Source: Aricia agestis (Eukaryota; Arthropoda; Insecta; Lepidoptera; Lycaenidae). From it: a DNA stretch of 64,000 bases. The stretch is taken from contig NC_056416.1 of assembly GCF_905147365.1 (NCBI RefSeq), positions 6,034,001-6,098,000 on the forward strand. Reading direction: 5' to 3'. Below the pieces are notes generated by a model that was not told the DNA's origin, did no database searches, and saw only the letters and a program-made list of their open reading frames with translations. The translations under genes were made by a program, and so were the position numbers. Positions 1 to 10,200 of the stretch are shown piece by piece. Each line of letters begins with the position of its first letter. Within the stretch, counting starts at the first letter, position 1.

Positions 1-1
1 C

Positions 2-1144
2 ACTTTACTCACATTGCTGGACTTTAGTAATGCTTTTAGCTCTATTGACCACGATATTCTTTTAAGTCGACTTGCTTCGTGTAACCTTTCGCCATCGGTA
101 ATTTGTTTGCTTCGAAGCTACCTAGTAGGAAGACGACAAAGAGTTAAATTATCTGATGGCTTTTCGGACTGGAGTAATATTTCGGGCGGTGTTCCGCAGG
201 GTGGAGTGCTGTCGCCACTTTTATTCACATTATTCATCAATTCCATAATAGCTTCAATTAGTTCTTTTTATCACCTGTATGCAGATGACCTACAAATATA
301 CATCCAGTCAGAATTGAGCGGTCTTCATACAGCCATCAGTAATCTGAATAAAGATTTGTCGACGATCTGTGACTGGAGTAGGAACTATGGACTTTTTATT
401 AATCCCGCAAAAACCCAATTAATCCTAATCGGCAGCCCGGGACTAGTCTCCAGGGTTGACCATAGTTCCTTACCTCCCGTTCTTATCAATGGTATTACAA
501 TCCCATTTAGTAAGGTTGTGAAAAGTCTCGGCGTAGCATTCGATGAAAATTTTTCTTGGTCGCCACAACTTCAAAATGTTAGTAAAAAAGTTTTTTCTAC
601 CTGGCATTCCTTAAAACGTCTCAGGTACGTTCTTCCTACACAAACCAAAGTAGTATTAGCTCAATCCCTGTTTCTCTCCCTTCTAGATTATGCTGATGCT
701 TGCTACACCAACCTAACTGAAGATCAACTTAACAAGCTTGAGCGCCTCCAAAATCTTTCGCTGAGGTTCATATTCGGCTTACGTAAATATGACCATATCA
801 CTGAATACCGTCTCAAGCTTAAGTGGCTCCCAATCCGTTATCGCCGTGATTTTCGCATACTCTCCTTACTATACAACATTTTATTCGACTCCCATTACCC
901 TAGTTATTTAAAAAACAATTATATGTTCCACAATTATGATAGGCAAGATCTCCGCTCCCATTCAAAACTCCTCCTCAACATTCCCATCCATCAAACAAAA
1001 TATTTTCATTCCTCCTTTACTGTCAAGTCCATTGTACTTTGGAACTCCTTACCTATTCATATTAGGCAGGCGAAAACGTTAAACCACTTTAAGTCGTTAC
1101 TTTTCAATTACTATTTTAATTCATCAATCGTCAGTCAACAATAA
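2..1144 (+). CDS. reverse transcriptase, C-terminal part (non-LTR retrotransposon)
   Basis: Open from the window edge to a TAA at 1144, so the start lies outside. The frame carries the RT catalytic block LYADDLQIY (the YADD box) and the upstream SGGVPQGGVLSPLLF motif, plus an LLDFSNAFSSIDHDIL motif at the edge that corresponds to the first catalytic aspartate region. The C-terminal 200 residues (LGVAFDENFSW, then LPIRYRRDFRIL) match the post-RT region of CR1/Jockey-type ORF2 proteins. No RNase H domain is visible. The frame has no internal stops over 380 codons, so this copy may be fairly young. Its role would be target-primed reverse transcription of the element's own RNA. Clade assignment is tentative. 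Confidence 0.85.
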   Translation, partial: TLLTLLDFSNAFSSIDHDILLSRLASCNLSPSVICLLRSYLVGRRQRVKLSDGFSDWSNISGGVPQGGVLSPLLFTLFINSIIASISSFYHLYADDLQIYIQSELSGLHTAISNLNKDLSTICDWSRNYGLFINPAKTQLILIGSPGLVSRVDHSSLPPVLINGITIPFSKVVKSLGVAFDENFSWSPQLQNVSKKVFSTWHSLKRLRYVLPTQTKVVLAQSLFLSLLDYADACYTNLTEDQLNKLERLQNLSLRFIFGLRKYDHITEYRLKLKWLPIRYRRDFRILSLLYNILFDSHYPSYLKNNYMFHNYDRQDLRSHSKLLLNIPIHQTKYFHSSFTVKSIVLWNSLPIHIRQAKTLNHFKSLLFNYYFNSSIVSQQ

Positions 1145-1540
1145 TTATTAATTTCATTTAAATATTCCTTTTATATGACCACTTATTTTGTATATATTAT
1201 AAAATATAATATCATTATTGTAAGTATTTAATTTTATGTAAGTATTGTATATTATGTAATAATATGTATGTATTATACTAATTACTATATTTAATATATG
1301 TTATTGATTATTGTAATATTTATTGAATATAATATATTTTATGTAATATGATTAGTCAATTGTTGTCAAAGTGTTTATACTTTTGCACATCACCGTTTTC
1401 CTAAGTTTTTCATCTTAAAAACGCGAAGGTTGCCTGGAAGATATTGCTTTAAAGTAATAAGGCCGCCTTTGTGTGCAGTTCAGTTAATTATATTGTACCT
1501 ATTTGTATTTGTAATGTTATCAATAATATGTGCACAATAA

Positions 1541-1544
1541 AGTA

Positions 1545-1580
<36 letters not shown>
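1541..1580 (+). repeat. ATT/TTA trinucleotide microsatellite
   Basis: About 13 uninterrupted triplets forming the tail of the retrotransposon just upstream. Confidence 0.95.
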
Positions 1581-1678
1581 CATATTACAAGCAACTCTGT
1601 TGGCGACCGTACATTTTTCATTTTTCCGGGAGAAAAAGTATCCTATGTCGTTTCCCGAGGATCGAAATTATGAAAAGA

Positions 1679-2625
1679 CTAGCTGTTGCCCGCGACTTCG
1701 TTCGCGTGGACTTCAGTTTATAGCGCGCGGTGTCAATAAAATTGGTGTCAAAAGCATTTTAAAAACCTGGTACCCCTTAAATCAAAATACCCGAAACAGC
1801 CATGTAGTGTGCACATAATATATTTTTTTTTAATTAAATTTTTTTATACCTTTTGAAGCTTATTTAGCGTTACACAACTTAGCTGCATAATGCATTACAC
1901 AACTCTAGCTTTGCCCAATACCCATAAACTATTTACTAATTATTATTGGTATTTGGTAGACTGTTGATTTCTATGTTGGTACGTGAGTTATTTAATAACA
2001 TGTATAACAATCGAAATAATATTCAACATGGTACCACCTCTTATAGAAATACATATGAGCAAGCGACAGCGCGATCTAGGCGACTCTTGGCGCCATCTGT
2101 TCCAGTTTTTGGAACTAACTTAATTTAAACAAATTTACGCATAAACACCCCCTTACAACCCTCTTTTCCAGTAAGTAGTAGCCCATGTCCTTTCTCAGGC
2201 TTTAGACTATCTGTGTACAAAATTTCATTACAATCGGTTCAGTAGTTTTGGCGCTGTTGTTTTTGAATTTGATATCTAAGTTGGTAGGTGAGTTATTAGT
2301 TTAATAACGTGTGTAATAATCGGAAAAATCGAGAAATATAGCTCAACATGGTACCACGTCTTATAGAAACACGCATGAGCAAGCAATAGCGCGATCTAGG
2401 GGACTCTTGGCGCCATCTGTTTTGAGTTTTTGGAACTAACTTAATTTGACCAAATTTACGCATTTTCACCCCCTTACAACCCCCTTTTCCAGTTAAAAAG
2501 TAGCCTATGTCCTTTCTCATGCTTTAGACTATATGTGTACAAAATTTCATTACAATCGGTTCAGTAGTTTTGGCGTGAAAGCGAGACAGACAGAGATACT
2601 TTCGCATTTATAATATTAGTATAGA
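1679..2625 (-). mobile_element. non-autonomous Helitron with internal tandem duplication
   Basis: Read on the minus strand it begins TCTATACTAATATTATAAATGC (5' end at 2625) and ends with a GC-rich hairpin region and CAGCTAG (CTAG at 1679-1682) followed by T. That is the TC...CTAG structure of Helitrons inserted between A and T. Inside are two direct copies of a roughly 290-bp unit (about 1976-2253 and 2281-2575) that share landmarks such as gcgatctagg, cttggcgccatctgtt and caatcggttcagtagttttggcg. No coding capacity. Confidence 0.75.
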
Positions 2626-2769
2626 TAGTATAGAAGTATAGATAACAAGCAAACGAACTTTTGCATTTATAAGACGTAGAATACCTAGTTCTAAATCACT
2701 TCACTCAATACTTATTAGATATTTATTACTATTCTTGAAATACAGTTGAAGCAGTAGAAAAACTCACCT

Positions 2770-2960
2770 ATTTTATTAAAAACACAAGAGAGAAGGCACA
2801 AGAGTAAACATTTTATAAACATTTTTGTTTATGACGCTGCACTTCTCAGGATCACCAAATTTTTTATAATGTCTGAAACAGAAATAATAAGATACTTTAA
2901 ATAAAATAATATACTGGTTTGACTTTTAAGGTCATGTTTGAAGTTCATGTCTAAAAGCTA
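2770..2960. repeat. sequence block left of the Tc1 element, duplicated at 4795-5040
   Basis: Shares ordered blocks with 4795-5040: gagaaggcacaagagtaaacatt, gctgc..ctcagcatcac and ggtttgacttttaaggtcatg. The two copies lie on either side of the Tc1-like element in the same orientation. No coding signal was recognised. Confidence 0.6.
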
Positions 2961-3025
2961 ATTTACCAGAACGTGTTTTTGGTCGTTTACAATTTTTTGA
3001 CCGAATCGAAAAATAAACACAATAT

Positions 3026-4569
3026 GGATATTTCAATTAAACCTAATAACTAAAATTCTATTAACTTTTTGTTAAAACACCGTCTACACATTAAAATAAA
3101 CCTTGTTTAATAGCCTATCTAATCTGATAATAAACTTTTAGATAAAGTTAAATAAAAAAAAAACTCCGAAGAAGAGGAAAAACTTAGACAAAATTTCAAT
3201 CTTAACTTTATTAATTATTTTGAAACATAAAAACTTAAACAAAACAACTATTTTTTTATAAAAATTGCTGTCAAACGCATCTCCGGTGTTCATTTAATCA
3301 TGCCACTTAGACACTTGACCCCAGGAACGAAATGTTTAGAGCAGTGGGCTTGATTCAAGCTGGCGCTACCCAAATTGCAGTTTCTGAAGCCATGAGGACC
3401 AATTAGAGCGTTACGGGCTTTGGTCACGTTATCGTGTCACGGGGGAAGTGGTGGAACGGCACCGAGGACCTCATACAGGAGGACAGGACATACAGGACCG
3501 ATTCATAGTAAATGCTGCACGAAGTCAAGCAAATGTAACGGCGATGCAATTGGTTCAAATGCTACAGAGAGAGTATGGTTTGCTGGTAAGCGGTCAAACT
3601 TTGAGAAGACGACTGCATGAAGTCAATTCCACTTTGGGCACCAGCGCTAAGGAGAGGCAATCGTAGAAGAAGATTACAATGGGCTATTGCATACGAAAAC
3701 TCGAACCATTCTCAATGGTCACTTGTGCTTTTCACTGAAGAATCCCGGTTTGGATTTCATTCTGATTCGCGAAGAGTACGCGTTTGGAGAGAACCTAGAC
3801 AGTGGACGTTGGAATCGACTGCAGCACCCCCAACAAGTTCATGCATATCAAGGTGGCATGATTAAGGTTTGGGAAGGTATATCGACTCGGCGGTAGAACG
3901 GACCTTGTTTGGATACAAGGCAATATGACTGCTCTAAAATACCGAGATGAGGTGCTAGAGCCGGTAATCTTGCCCCACAGACAGCAAATGGGACAAAATT
4001 CCAGCTAATGCACGACAATGCCCGTCCACATACGGCGCGTATCGTTAAAGTTGGTTACAACAGCGTGATCTCCAAGCTTTAGAATGGCCTGAACAATCCC
4101 CTGACTTAAATTCTATTGAGAATCCCTGGGGTTCATGCATGCCTTCAGAGAAGAGCTCTTAGGAATTTCTCTGAAGAGGTTATGCATGAAAACCAGCTTT
4201 TCTTTTCATCTTAGCAGGACTTGGGATAGTATTCCACAACAGAATATTGACAACCTTGTTTAGAGTATGCAGAACCGTTGCAGATGTGTCAGGAGAGTAT
4301 TAGTTGGATCCACGGATTATTAATTTTAAGTTTTCAACAATAAAAAATGTTGTTTTGTTTAGGTTTTGATGATTCAAAAATAAAGTTAAGATTGAAATTT
4401 TGTCTGAGTTTTTCCTCTTCTTCTAAGTTTTTTTTTAATTAAACTTTATCTAAAAGTTTATTATCAGATTAGATATTATGCTATTGAACAAGGTTTATTT
4501 TAATGTGTAGACGGTGTTTTAACAAATAGTTAATAGAATTTTAGTTATTTAGGTTTAATTGAAATATCC
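3026..4569 (+). mobile_element. Tc1-like DNA transposon with about 190-bp terminal inverted repeats
   Basis: The left end (GGATATTTCAATTAAACC from 3026) and the right end (GGTTTAATTGAAATATCC ending 4569) are inverted copies. The inverted similarity continues inward for about 190 bp, to the aaaatttcaatcttaactttat landmark at about 3200 and its inverse at about 4385. The element is 1.54 kb, a usual size for Tc1/mariner elements. The interior holds a broken transposase. A clean TA duplication is not evident at the two ends, so the outermost bases are uncertain by a few positions. Confidence 0.85.
3330..4300 (+). pseudogene. Tc1-family transposase, frameshifted
   Basis: Recognisable pieces fall in more than one frame: an N-terminal helix-turn-helix region (QANVTAMQLVQMLQREYGL, about 3525-3585), FTEESRFGFHSDSRRVRVWREP (about 3730-3795), MHDNARPHTARIV (about 4011-4050) and EWPEQSPDLNSIENPW (about 4083-4130). 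These correspond to the blocks carrying the DDE catalytic residues. The first catalytic position reads E (TEES) where Tc1 proteins normally have D. Frame changes between blocks and several stops make it non-functional. It once would have cut and pasted the flanking element. Confidence 0.85.
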
Positions 4570-4794
4570 CTAGACCATGTTGTTGTGTTTAAATATATTA
4601 TGACGAATATATGTTTCTTTAAAGAAATAAATTACTAACACTACATAATAGTTGACACCAAAACGAGGCATGACGCGATGATGCATAAAACTGATAAAAA
4701 TATATTTAGCTTGACATTTTTTCAATACTCAATTCCAACAAATACGGTATACACGCTGGGTATTCCCCGGTACGAAACACTTACTTTTTCCTAA

Positions 4795-5040
4795 AAAACA
4801 CAAACGAGAAGGCACAAGAGTAAACATTTAGGAAACATTTTTACATTATAACGCTGCGCAGCTCAGCATCACTTTAATAATTCTAATGATATACACAGTA
4901 CAAAATTCAAACTATAATAATATTACTAAGGTTAATTATTATTATAAAATAACCAAGATTATACAGAAAATCTAACCATCACACTCCACAGTTGCGACTG
5001 GTTTGACTTGTAAGGTCATGTACTTAGCTGACAGTCATTG
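4795..5040. repeat. second copy of the block at 2770-2960
   Basis: See the entry at 2770. This copy lies right of the Tc1-like element and has diverged by insertions of about 50 bp. Confidence 0.55.
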
Positions 5041-5399
5041 TATTAAAACTTGTTTTTGATCAATATTATAGGACTTTGTTTGTTATGTTTTCTCCTGAAA
5101 ACCAGAGTACACAGAAAAAAAAGAGTAACCAGAGTAAACAGAGGACACATTTTACCACTTTGGAAGAGTCTCTCTCGAAAACTATTCAGATTAGAAAAAA
5201 TTATAACCTCAATGTGATTTTTAAAGACCTATCCATAGATACCCCACACGCATAGGTTAGATGAAAAAATTTTTTTTTGTTTCAGTTGTACCTGTAAAAT
5301 TTTTAATATTTTTTCCATTTTTGTGTCAAAATCCTAATGCGGTTTACAGACTACATCTACTTACCAAGTTTATATAGCTCTTATAGTTTCGGAGAAAAG

Positions 5400-5922
5400 T
5401 GGCTCTGACATACGGACGGACAGACAGACAGACAGACAGACATGACAAATCTATAAGGGTTCCGTATTTTGCCATTTGGCTACGGAACCCTAAAAAAGGT
5501 CTCATTCGATAGATAAACTTGTGGACTACGCTTATAAACTACACAGGCTAAATGTTATAAATTTCGTGGAATTAAACAATAGAAAAACCAAAATTTAAGA
5601 AAAAAAAATGTGTATTTTTTTATTAATGGATTTTTGTGAAATCTTGCGCAAACTGGTTCTTTTTTATTTTAAAAAGATAGAAGAGGTTTTCATCTTAAAT
5701 AAATTCCTTTACCTCTCTATCCTCCATGCTCTAAATCAGATAGTTTAAAAGTTATAACGCTTTACTTATGAAGTATTGGTCAGATTAGTATGAAGCCAGA
5801 GATTTTTTTTTCAAAAGTTGGAGGAAAAAAAAATTTTTTTAAAGCTTATTTGTCACTAAAATATACCATACATCATGACATTAAAGGATCGGACACCGGT
5901 TTCGGGACACATTGTATATTAT
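5400..5922. repeat. interspersed repeat ('agggttccgta' family), degraded
   Basis: Contains a (GACA)n run at about 5415-5442, then agggttccgtattttgcc and acggaacccta. The right part (about 5800-5922, with catgacattaaaggatcggacaccggtttcggga) aligns with the better copy at 24268-24869. It abuts the relic lectin exon at 5923 and probably broke it. Confidence 0.6.
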
Positions 5923-6024
5923 GAAGTAGTCCGTTGTACAACATGGAGCCGCAGGTGTTGTTGCCGCTGCGGTCAGGTTGGCCGTCGTCCCATTTCACGT
6001 AGCCGCTGCTGCTTAAATGTGTAC
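5923..6024 (-). pseudogene. relic exon of a C-type lectin (second half of CRD2), antisense to the array
   Basis: Read on the minus strand from 6024, the frame gives SSSGYVKWDDGQPD, then NNTCGSMLYNGLL. This lines up residue for residue with exon 5 of the six intact lectins, closest by eye to lectin 1 (QPD motif and CGSM). The frame runs straight into unrelated repeat sequence at 5922, before the last two cysteines. The splice acceptor AG found in all paralogs reads AT here (cacat|gtacac), so the exon could not be spliced normally. None of the other four exons was found nearby. It is a fragment of a seventh gene that was inverted and then truncated. Confidence 0.85.
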
Positions 6025-6510
6025 ATGTGAAAGAGGATGAAGATAAGTTTGGTTATTGTAATAATTATTATAATATTCTCTTTACAAGAGCCATAGAGCC
6101 TGGTCTGGTCAGTCATCAGCCAGTAGGTACCTAATGAAGAGACACGGCTCTTCGTTACTCGTAATGGGTGATTGAAGTCACCAGGCTCTATACGTAGACC
6201 CAATGTGTATAGTATCTGTATTCTGTACAATTGGGCCAATGCTTTGAGCCAGCGTATTGGCATTCGGCACAACGTGTAGAAGCCTACTTGGCTATAAGTT
6301 GAGAGCACCATTCCGTGCTTTTTGGGCAAAGTGTTGAATTTGGACTCGATGCGTTAGCACAATGCGCAGGCTTAAAGCTTGGCACGTACGTTGGTCTATG
6401 AATCAATCAGGTTTGTCTTTTGATTTGCATTTTGGGTAATAATTATAGGTTATAATCAAATTAACGAGGTTCAAATTTAATATAAATTATATTTTGACAT
6501 ACATATTTAC

Positions 6511-6660
6511 CCAGGTTCTGGTGCCAGGGGGGAGGGGGGGGGGCAAATTACCCAGGTTCTGGGCCATATTCGATATACTTAGTAGGGACGTCAACATGAT
6601 CCAGGGGGGGGGCAGCTGCCACCCCCTCCTTCCTCCCCCCCCCCCCCCCTCGGTACGCCA
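6511..6660. repeat. poly-G / poly-C rich repeat
   Basis: G runs at 6527-6543 (broken once by A) and 6604-6612, and a C-rich run at 6622-6649, with a repeated cccaggttctgg. Probably part of an old DNA transposon. The runs could form G-quadruplexes. The reading frames across it on both strands are low complexity and are not genes. Confidence 0.7.
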
Positions 6661-6859
6661 ATGCATATTTTTGTGCCTCAATTCACCGTTTGAATTTTAG
6701 TGAATTGAACCATGCAGAAGGGAGGACGGCGCGCACGCAATACAAGAAATACCGCATTGTTTTCCTGTTCTCGCGATCACTGTACTCGTAGTATGTACGG
6801 TTTCGTCACAGCATAACGAATATACACTACACTATCTTCATACGATAACCCGAATCAGC

Positions 6860-7008
6860 AGGCCTACTACGAAACTGTTTTGAGACTCAAACAATCGGAC
6901 GAGAATGCCGCGTCCTGCTCTAACAACGTCATTTCTCGTTCGTTAAAGTAGAACGCGGCATTCTCGTACGATTGTTTGAGTCTCAAAACGGTTTCGTGGT
7001 ACGGGCCC
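6860..7008. mobile_element. MITE with about 60-bp inverted repeats, upstream of lectin 1
   Basis: The left arm (aggcctactacgaaactgttttgagactcaaacaatcg..) and the right arm (..cgattgtttgagtctcaaaacggtttcgtggtacgggccct) are inverted copies with a few mismatches. The arms continue inward through gagaatgccgcgt. It ends about 220 bp upstream of the lectin 1 start codon, so it may lie in that promoter. Confidence 0.8.
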
Positions 7009-7230
7009 TGGAGCATGAACATTTTAGCGTCATTACAGATTAACTTAAGTTAGCGAAAAAACATCGGACGAGCGTAAAACTTGTCTCCGTGTTGAGCGAG
7101 TTTGATTTTAACGACACGGCTGCGTTCCTCTACTGTATGATATGTATATTGTGATTCTGTTTTTTTGATTCGCTCGCATCATTAGTATGTGCGACGCTGG
7201 CCGTCGCAAACGTGATCTTGTACTGTGAAA

Positions 7231-10200
7231 ATGTTTACTAAATGTTTGTTATTGGTTCTTCTATACTCTTTCTCGATAACAAGTGAGTGATAATTACAGT
7301 TCATTGTATTGTAAAATGTATAGCGCTATATTGACAGTGGTGGAAGAATCGAGCAATCGATCAGTGTTCAAAATATATCGACGATGTTTTAACTTTTTAT
7401 TTAAAAATAACAGGATTTTATTTGAGGTCATGACGCTAAATACCTACGATGTCGTCGAGTAATAAGTTTAAGGAAAGAGATATAATCAATAATAATAATT
7501 CATAAGAATCATTTTGATCTAGACTTATGGATTAATTAACAAAAACTGTTTTTCAACCAGAGACATGATTTCAACAAAATGCGAATTACCAGATAACAAT
7601 TTAAAATGCAAAGTAATAAAACATCAATGCCCATCTTAAAAGTAATAGATCACATAAGTAGATGATAGAAAATGATTGTATGAATGAAAGAACAAAGAAT
7701 ATTGAACTCTATTGCGTTCAAATATTAAAACAAAGAGAAGTCAAAACTTAATAAATTAAATATGTTTTAACAGCTGAGTGTAAACACAAAAAAAGACGTG
7801 GGAGAGCCATGTTTCGGCACGAATGGGCCGGCTCGACCGGAGAAATACCACGTTCTCACAGAAAACCCGCGTGAATCAGCGCTTGCGCTGTGTTTCGTCG
7901 AGTGAGTGAGTTTACCGGAGGCCCGATCCCCTACCCTTTTCCCTTCCCTACCCTCCCCTATTCCCTTCCCTCCCCTATTCCCTCTTAAAAGACCGGCAAC
8001 GCACCTGCAGCTCTTCTGATGCTGCGAGTGTCCATGGGCGACGAAAGTTGCTTTCCATCTGCAGGTGACCCGTTTGCTCGTTTGCCCCCTTATTTAAAAA
8101 AAACAAAAGGAGGGCTTTTAACAGATAAAAATATCTTTCAAGCAACCTCTTTCTTCGATGATTTATTAGGAAATGATTTTTAATTTAAGAAATAGGTAAC
8201 ATTTAAATAAGGATGGTCACGTTCATTTACCATGTCAAATGATTCATCAAGTTCTACTATAGATGTATAGCCATAACATTGTAATTTTCCATTTCTTTAG
8301 TAAAAGATGGTCGCGTGAACTCGCGTGCGAGTTTCTTACGCCGGTTCTTCTCGGCGGGGTAGTTCCCGAACCGGTGGTAGGCAACGTAGTTTCTTCATTC
8401 GACTTTCAAAAAGTGTATCATGATACCCATTTAACATTTTGAATAAAAAATATTTTATTTATTTTATTTTATTATTTACCATTTCAGATGGCAAGCCTGA
8501 CAAATTCTTCAGAAAAGGTTACAAATATCTGGAGGAGACGAAAAGTTTTTACAAATTCCACACCGTACACAAAAAATGGGAAGATGCGAAATCCATCTGT
8601 GAAATGGAGGGAGCCACTCTCTTTTACCCTCAGGATGAGGAGGAGGCCAACGCTGTCATATCCTACTGGAATGCCACTCAGACCTTTCTTTGGATTTACA
8701 TTGGGATTTCGACACCGACTGTTAAGGAAATCTTCGAAACAGTTGATGGTGTGTTTACTTTTGTATTTTTAGGGCCTGTTTCACCACTTTCTGATAAAGT
8801 GCGGAATATGCTATGAATCACAACTTTTTTGACAGATTCTCCATAATTCATCTGTCAAGTAAAGTGGTGAATAGCCTATTCGGCACTTAAGTATAAGGAA
8901 GTGGTGAAACAGGCCCTTAGCCTACCAATTTTGGCAATGTTTTATTTAATAATTGATAGATAATCATTTGTCTGAGGCCTAAGTTTTTTTTCTTTTACCC
9001 ATATTTAAAAAATGAAGAGAACATAATTGTAAATATCAGAAACCAGGCGTTTTTGAGGGTTTCTTACAGGTGTTTTTGTTGCTGATTGGAAAACCTTTTG
9101 ACTTTAGCCAATTAAAAGCGATAGTTAATACATTAATTTAAAGTCAAAAAAACTAGGAATCAATCAGCGACAAAGTGCCAGACCGCAGACACCATAGACA
9201 TAATATATACTGTCGTAGCATTATAGGTTTATGGCAGACACGATAAAATTGATAAACAAAAATATCAGCTGTTAAAATTCATATTAAAAAAAAATTACCA
9301 ACTTAAATTGTCCCATTGTAATTCTTCATTAAGGTACCTAATAATTGAGACATTTAAATTGGGAAGCTTTAAGTAGGTCTTAGATAATAAATAACAATAA
9401 TACATGATTAATAATTTATATCAACTTGAATTAATAATAATCGACAATGATGCACTGTTCCACGCCGAAACCGATAGTTTATTATTATTGTAATTAAACA
9501 GTCATAAATAATCTTATATCTTTAAACGAGCAATTCTTGTATATATATAAATATATAATTGGAATCTCGGAATCGGCCCCAACGATTTTCATGAAATTTA
9601 GTATATAGGGGGTTTCGGGGGCGATAAATCGATCTAGTTAGGAATCATTTTTAGAAAATGTCATTTTATTCGTGTTTTATTGAATACCGAGCAAAGCTCG
9701 GTCAAATAGCTAGTATAAATAATCAAAGGCACAGGTCAAACGAAAGACTATTAAGATTATATTTTGTTATGCTTAATATAATATGAGCAAAATGACTATA
9801 AGTACTATCAGAGAATTTGATTTAGCCAACCAATTTTCGTATATTATCTGTCTATGAATCAATTTTGGGATGGTAAAATGCAATAATAGTATCTGAAGCA
9901 AGGTAGCTTGTAGTACCAGATACCTAAGCTACTTCGCTCGACTTATCTTGGCATAGGTCTATTAGAAGAGTCGGGTGAAACGAGCGCTACATTAAACCAC
10001 ATTATTTCGAAGCGTTTTGTCAAATTATGAGCAACATTTTTGCTTTGTTACAGGTCTGCCAATAGAAGACGTATATGATAACTGGGCACCAGGGGAACCC
10101 AACAATGCTGGTGGGGTCGAGGAGTGTGTGGTGCTGAGACGAGAGGGGGTCCTCAACGATGACCGGTGTGACAAGGCCTGGCCCTACATATGCAAGAAGA

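Larger units (their letters stand above)
1..1581 (+). mobile_element. non-LTR retrotransposon (CR1-like), 5'-truncated by the window edge
   Basis: The 3' part of a non-LTR retrotransposon. It holds the reverse transcriptase frame (2-1144), about 390 bp of AT-rich 3' UTR, an AATAAA at about 1535, and ends in a run of ATT/TTA triplets at about 1541-1580. A short microsatellite tail in place of poly(A) is typical of CR1-group elements. The clade call is inference from the tail and the look of the RT. Confidence 0.8.

Noticed and set aside
4750..4770. kappaB-like gggtattccccgg
   Set aside because: It lies in repeat sequence about 2.5 kb from the nearest gene start; likely chance.
6487..6700. Glycine/proline-rich small proteins on both strands
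   Set aside because: Translations of poly-G and poly-C runs only.
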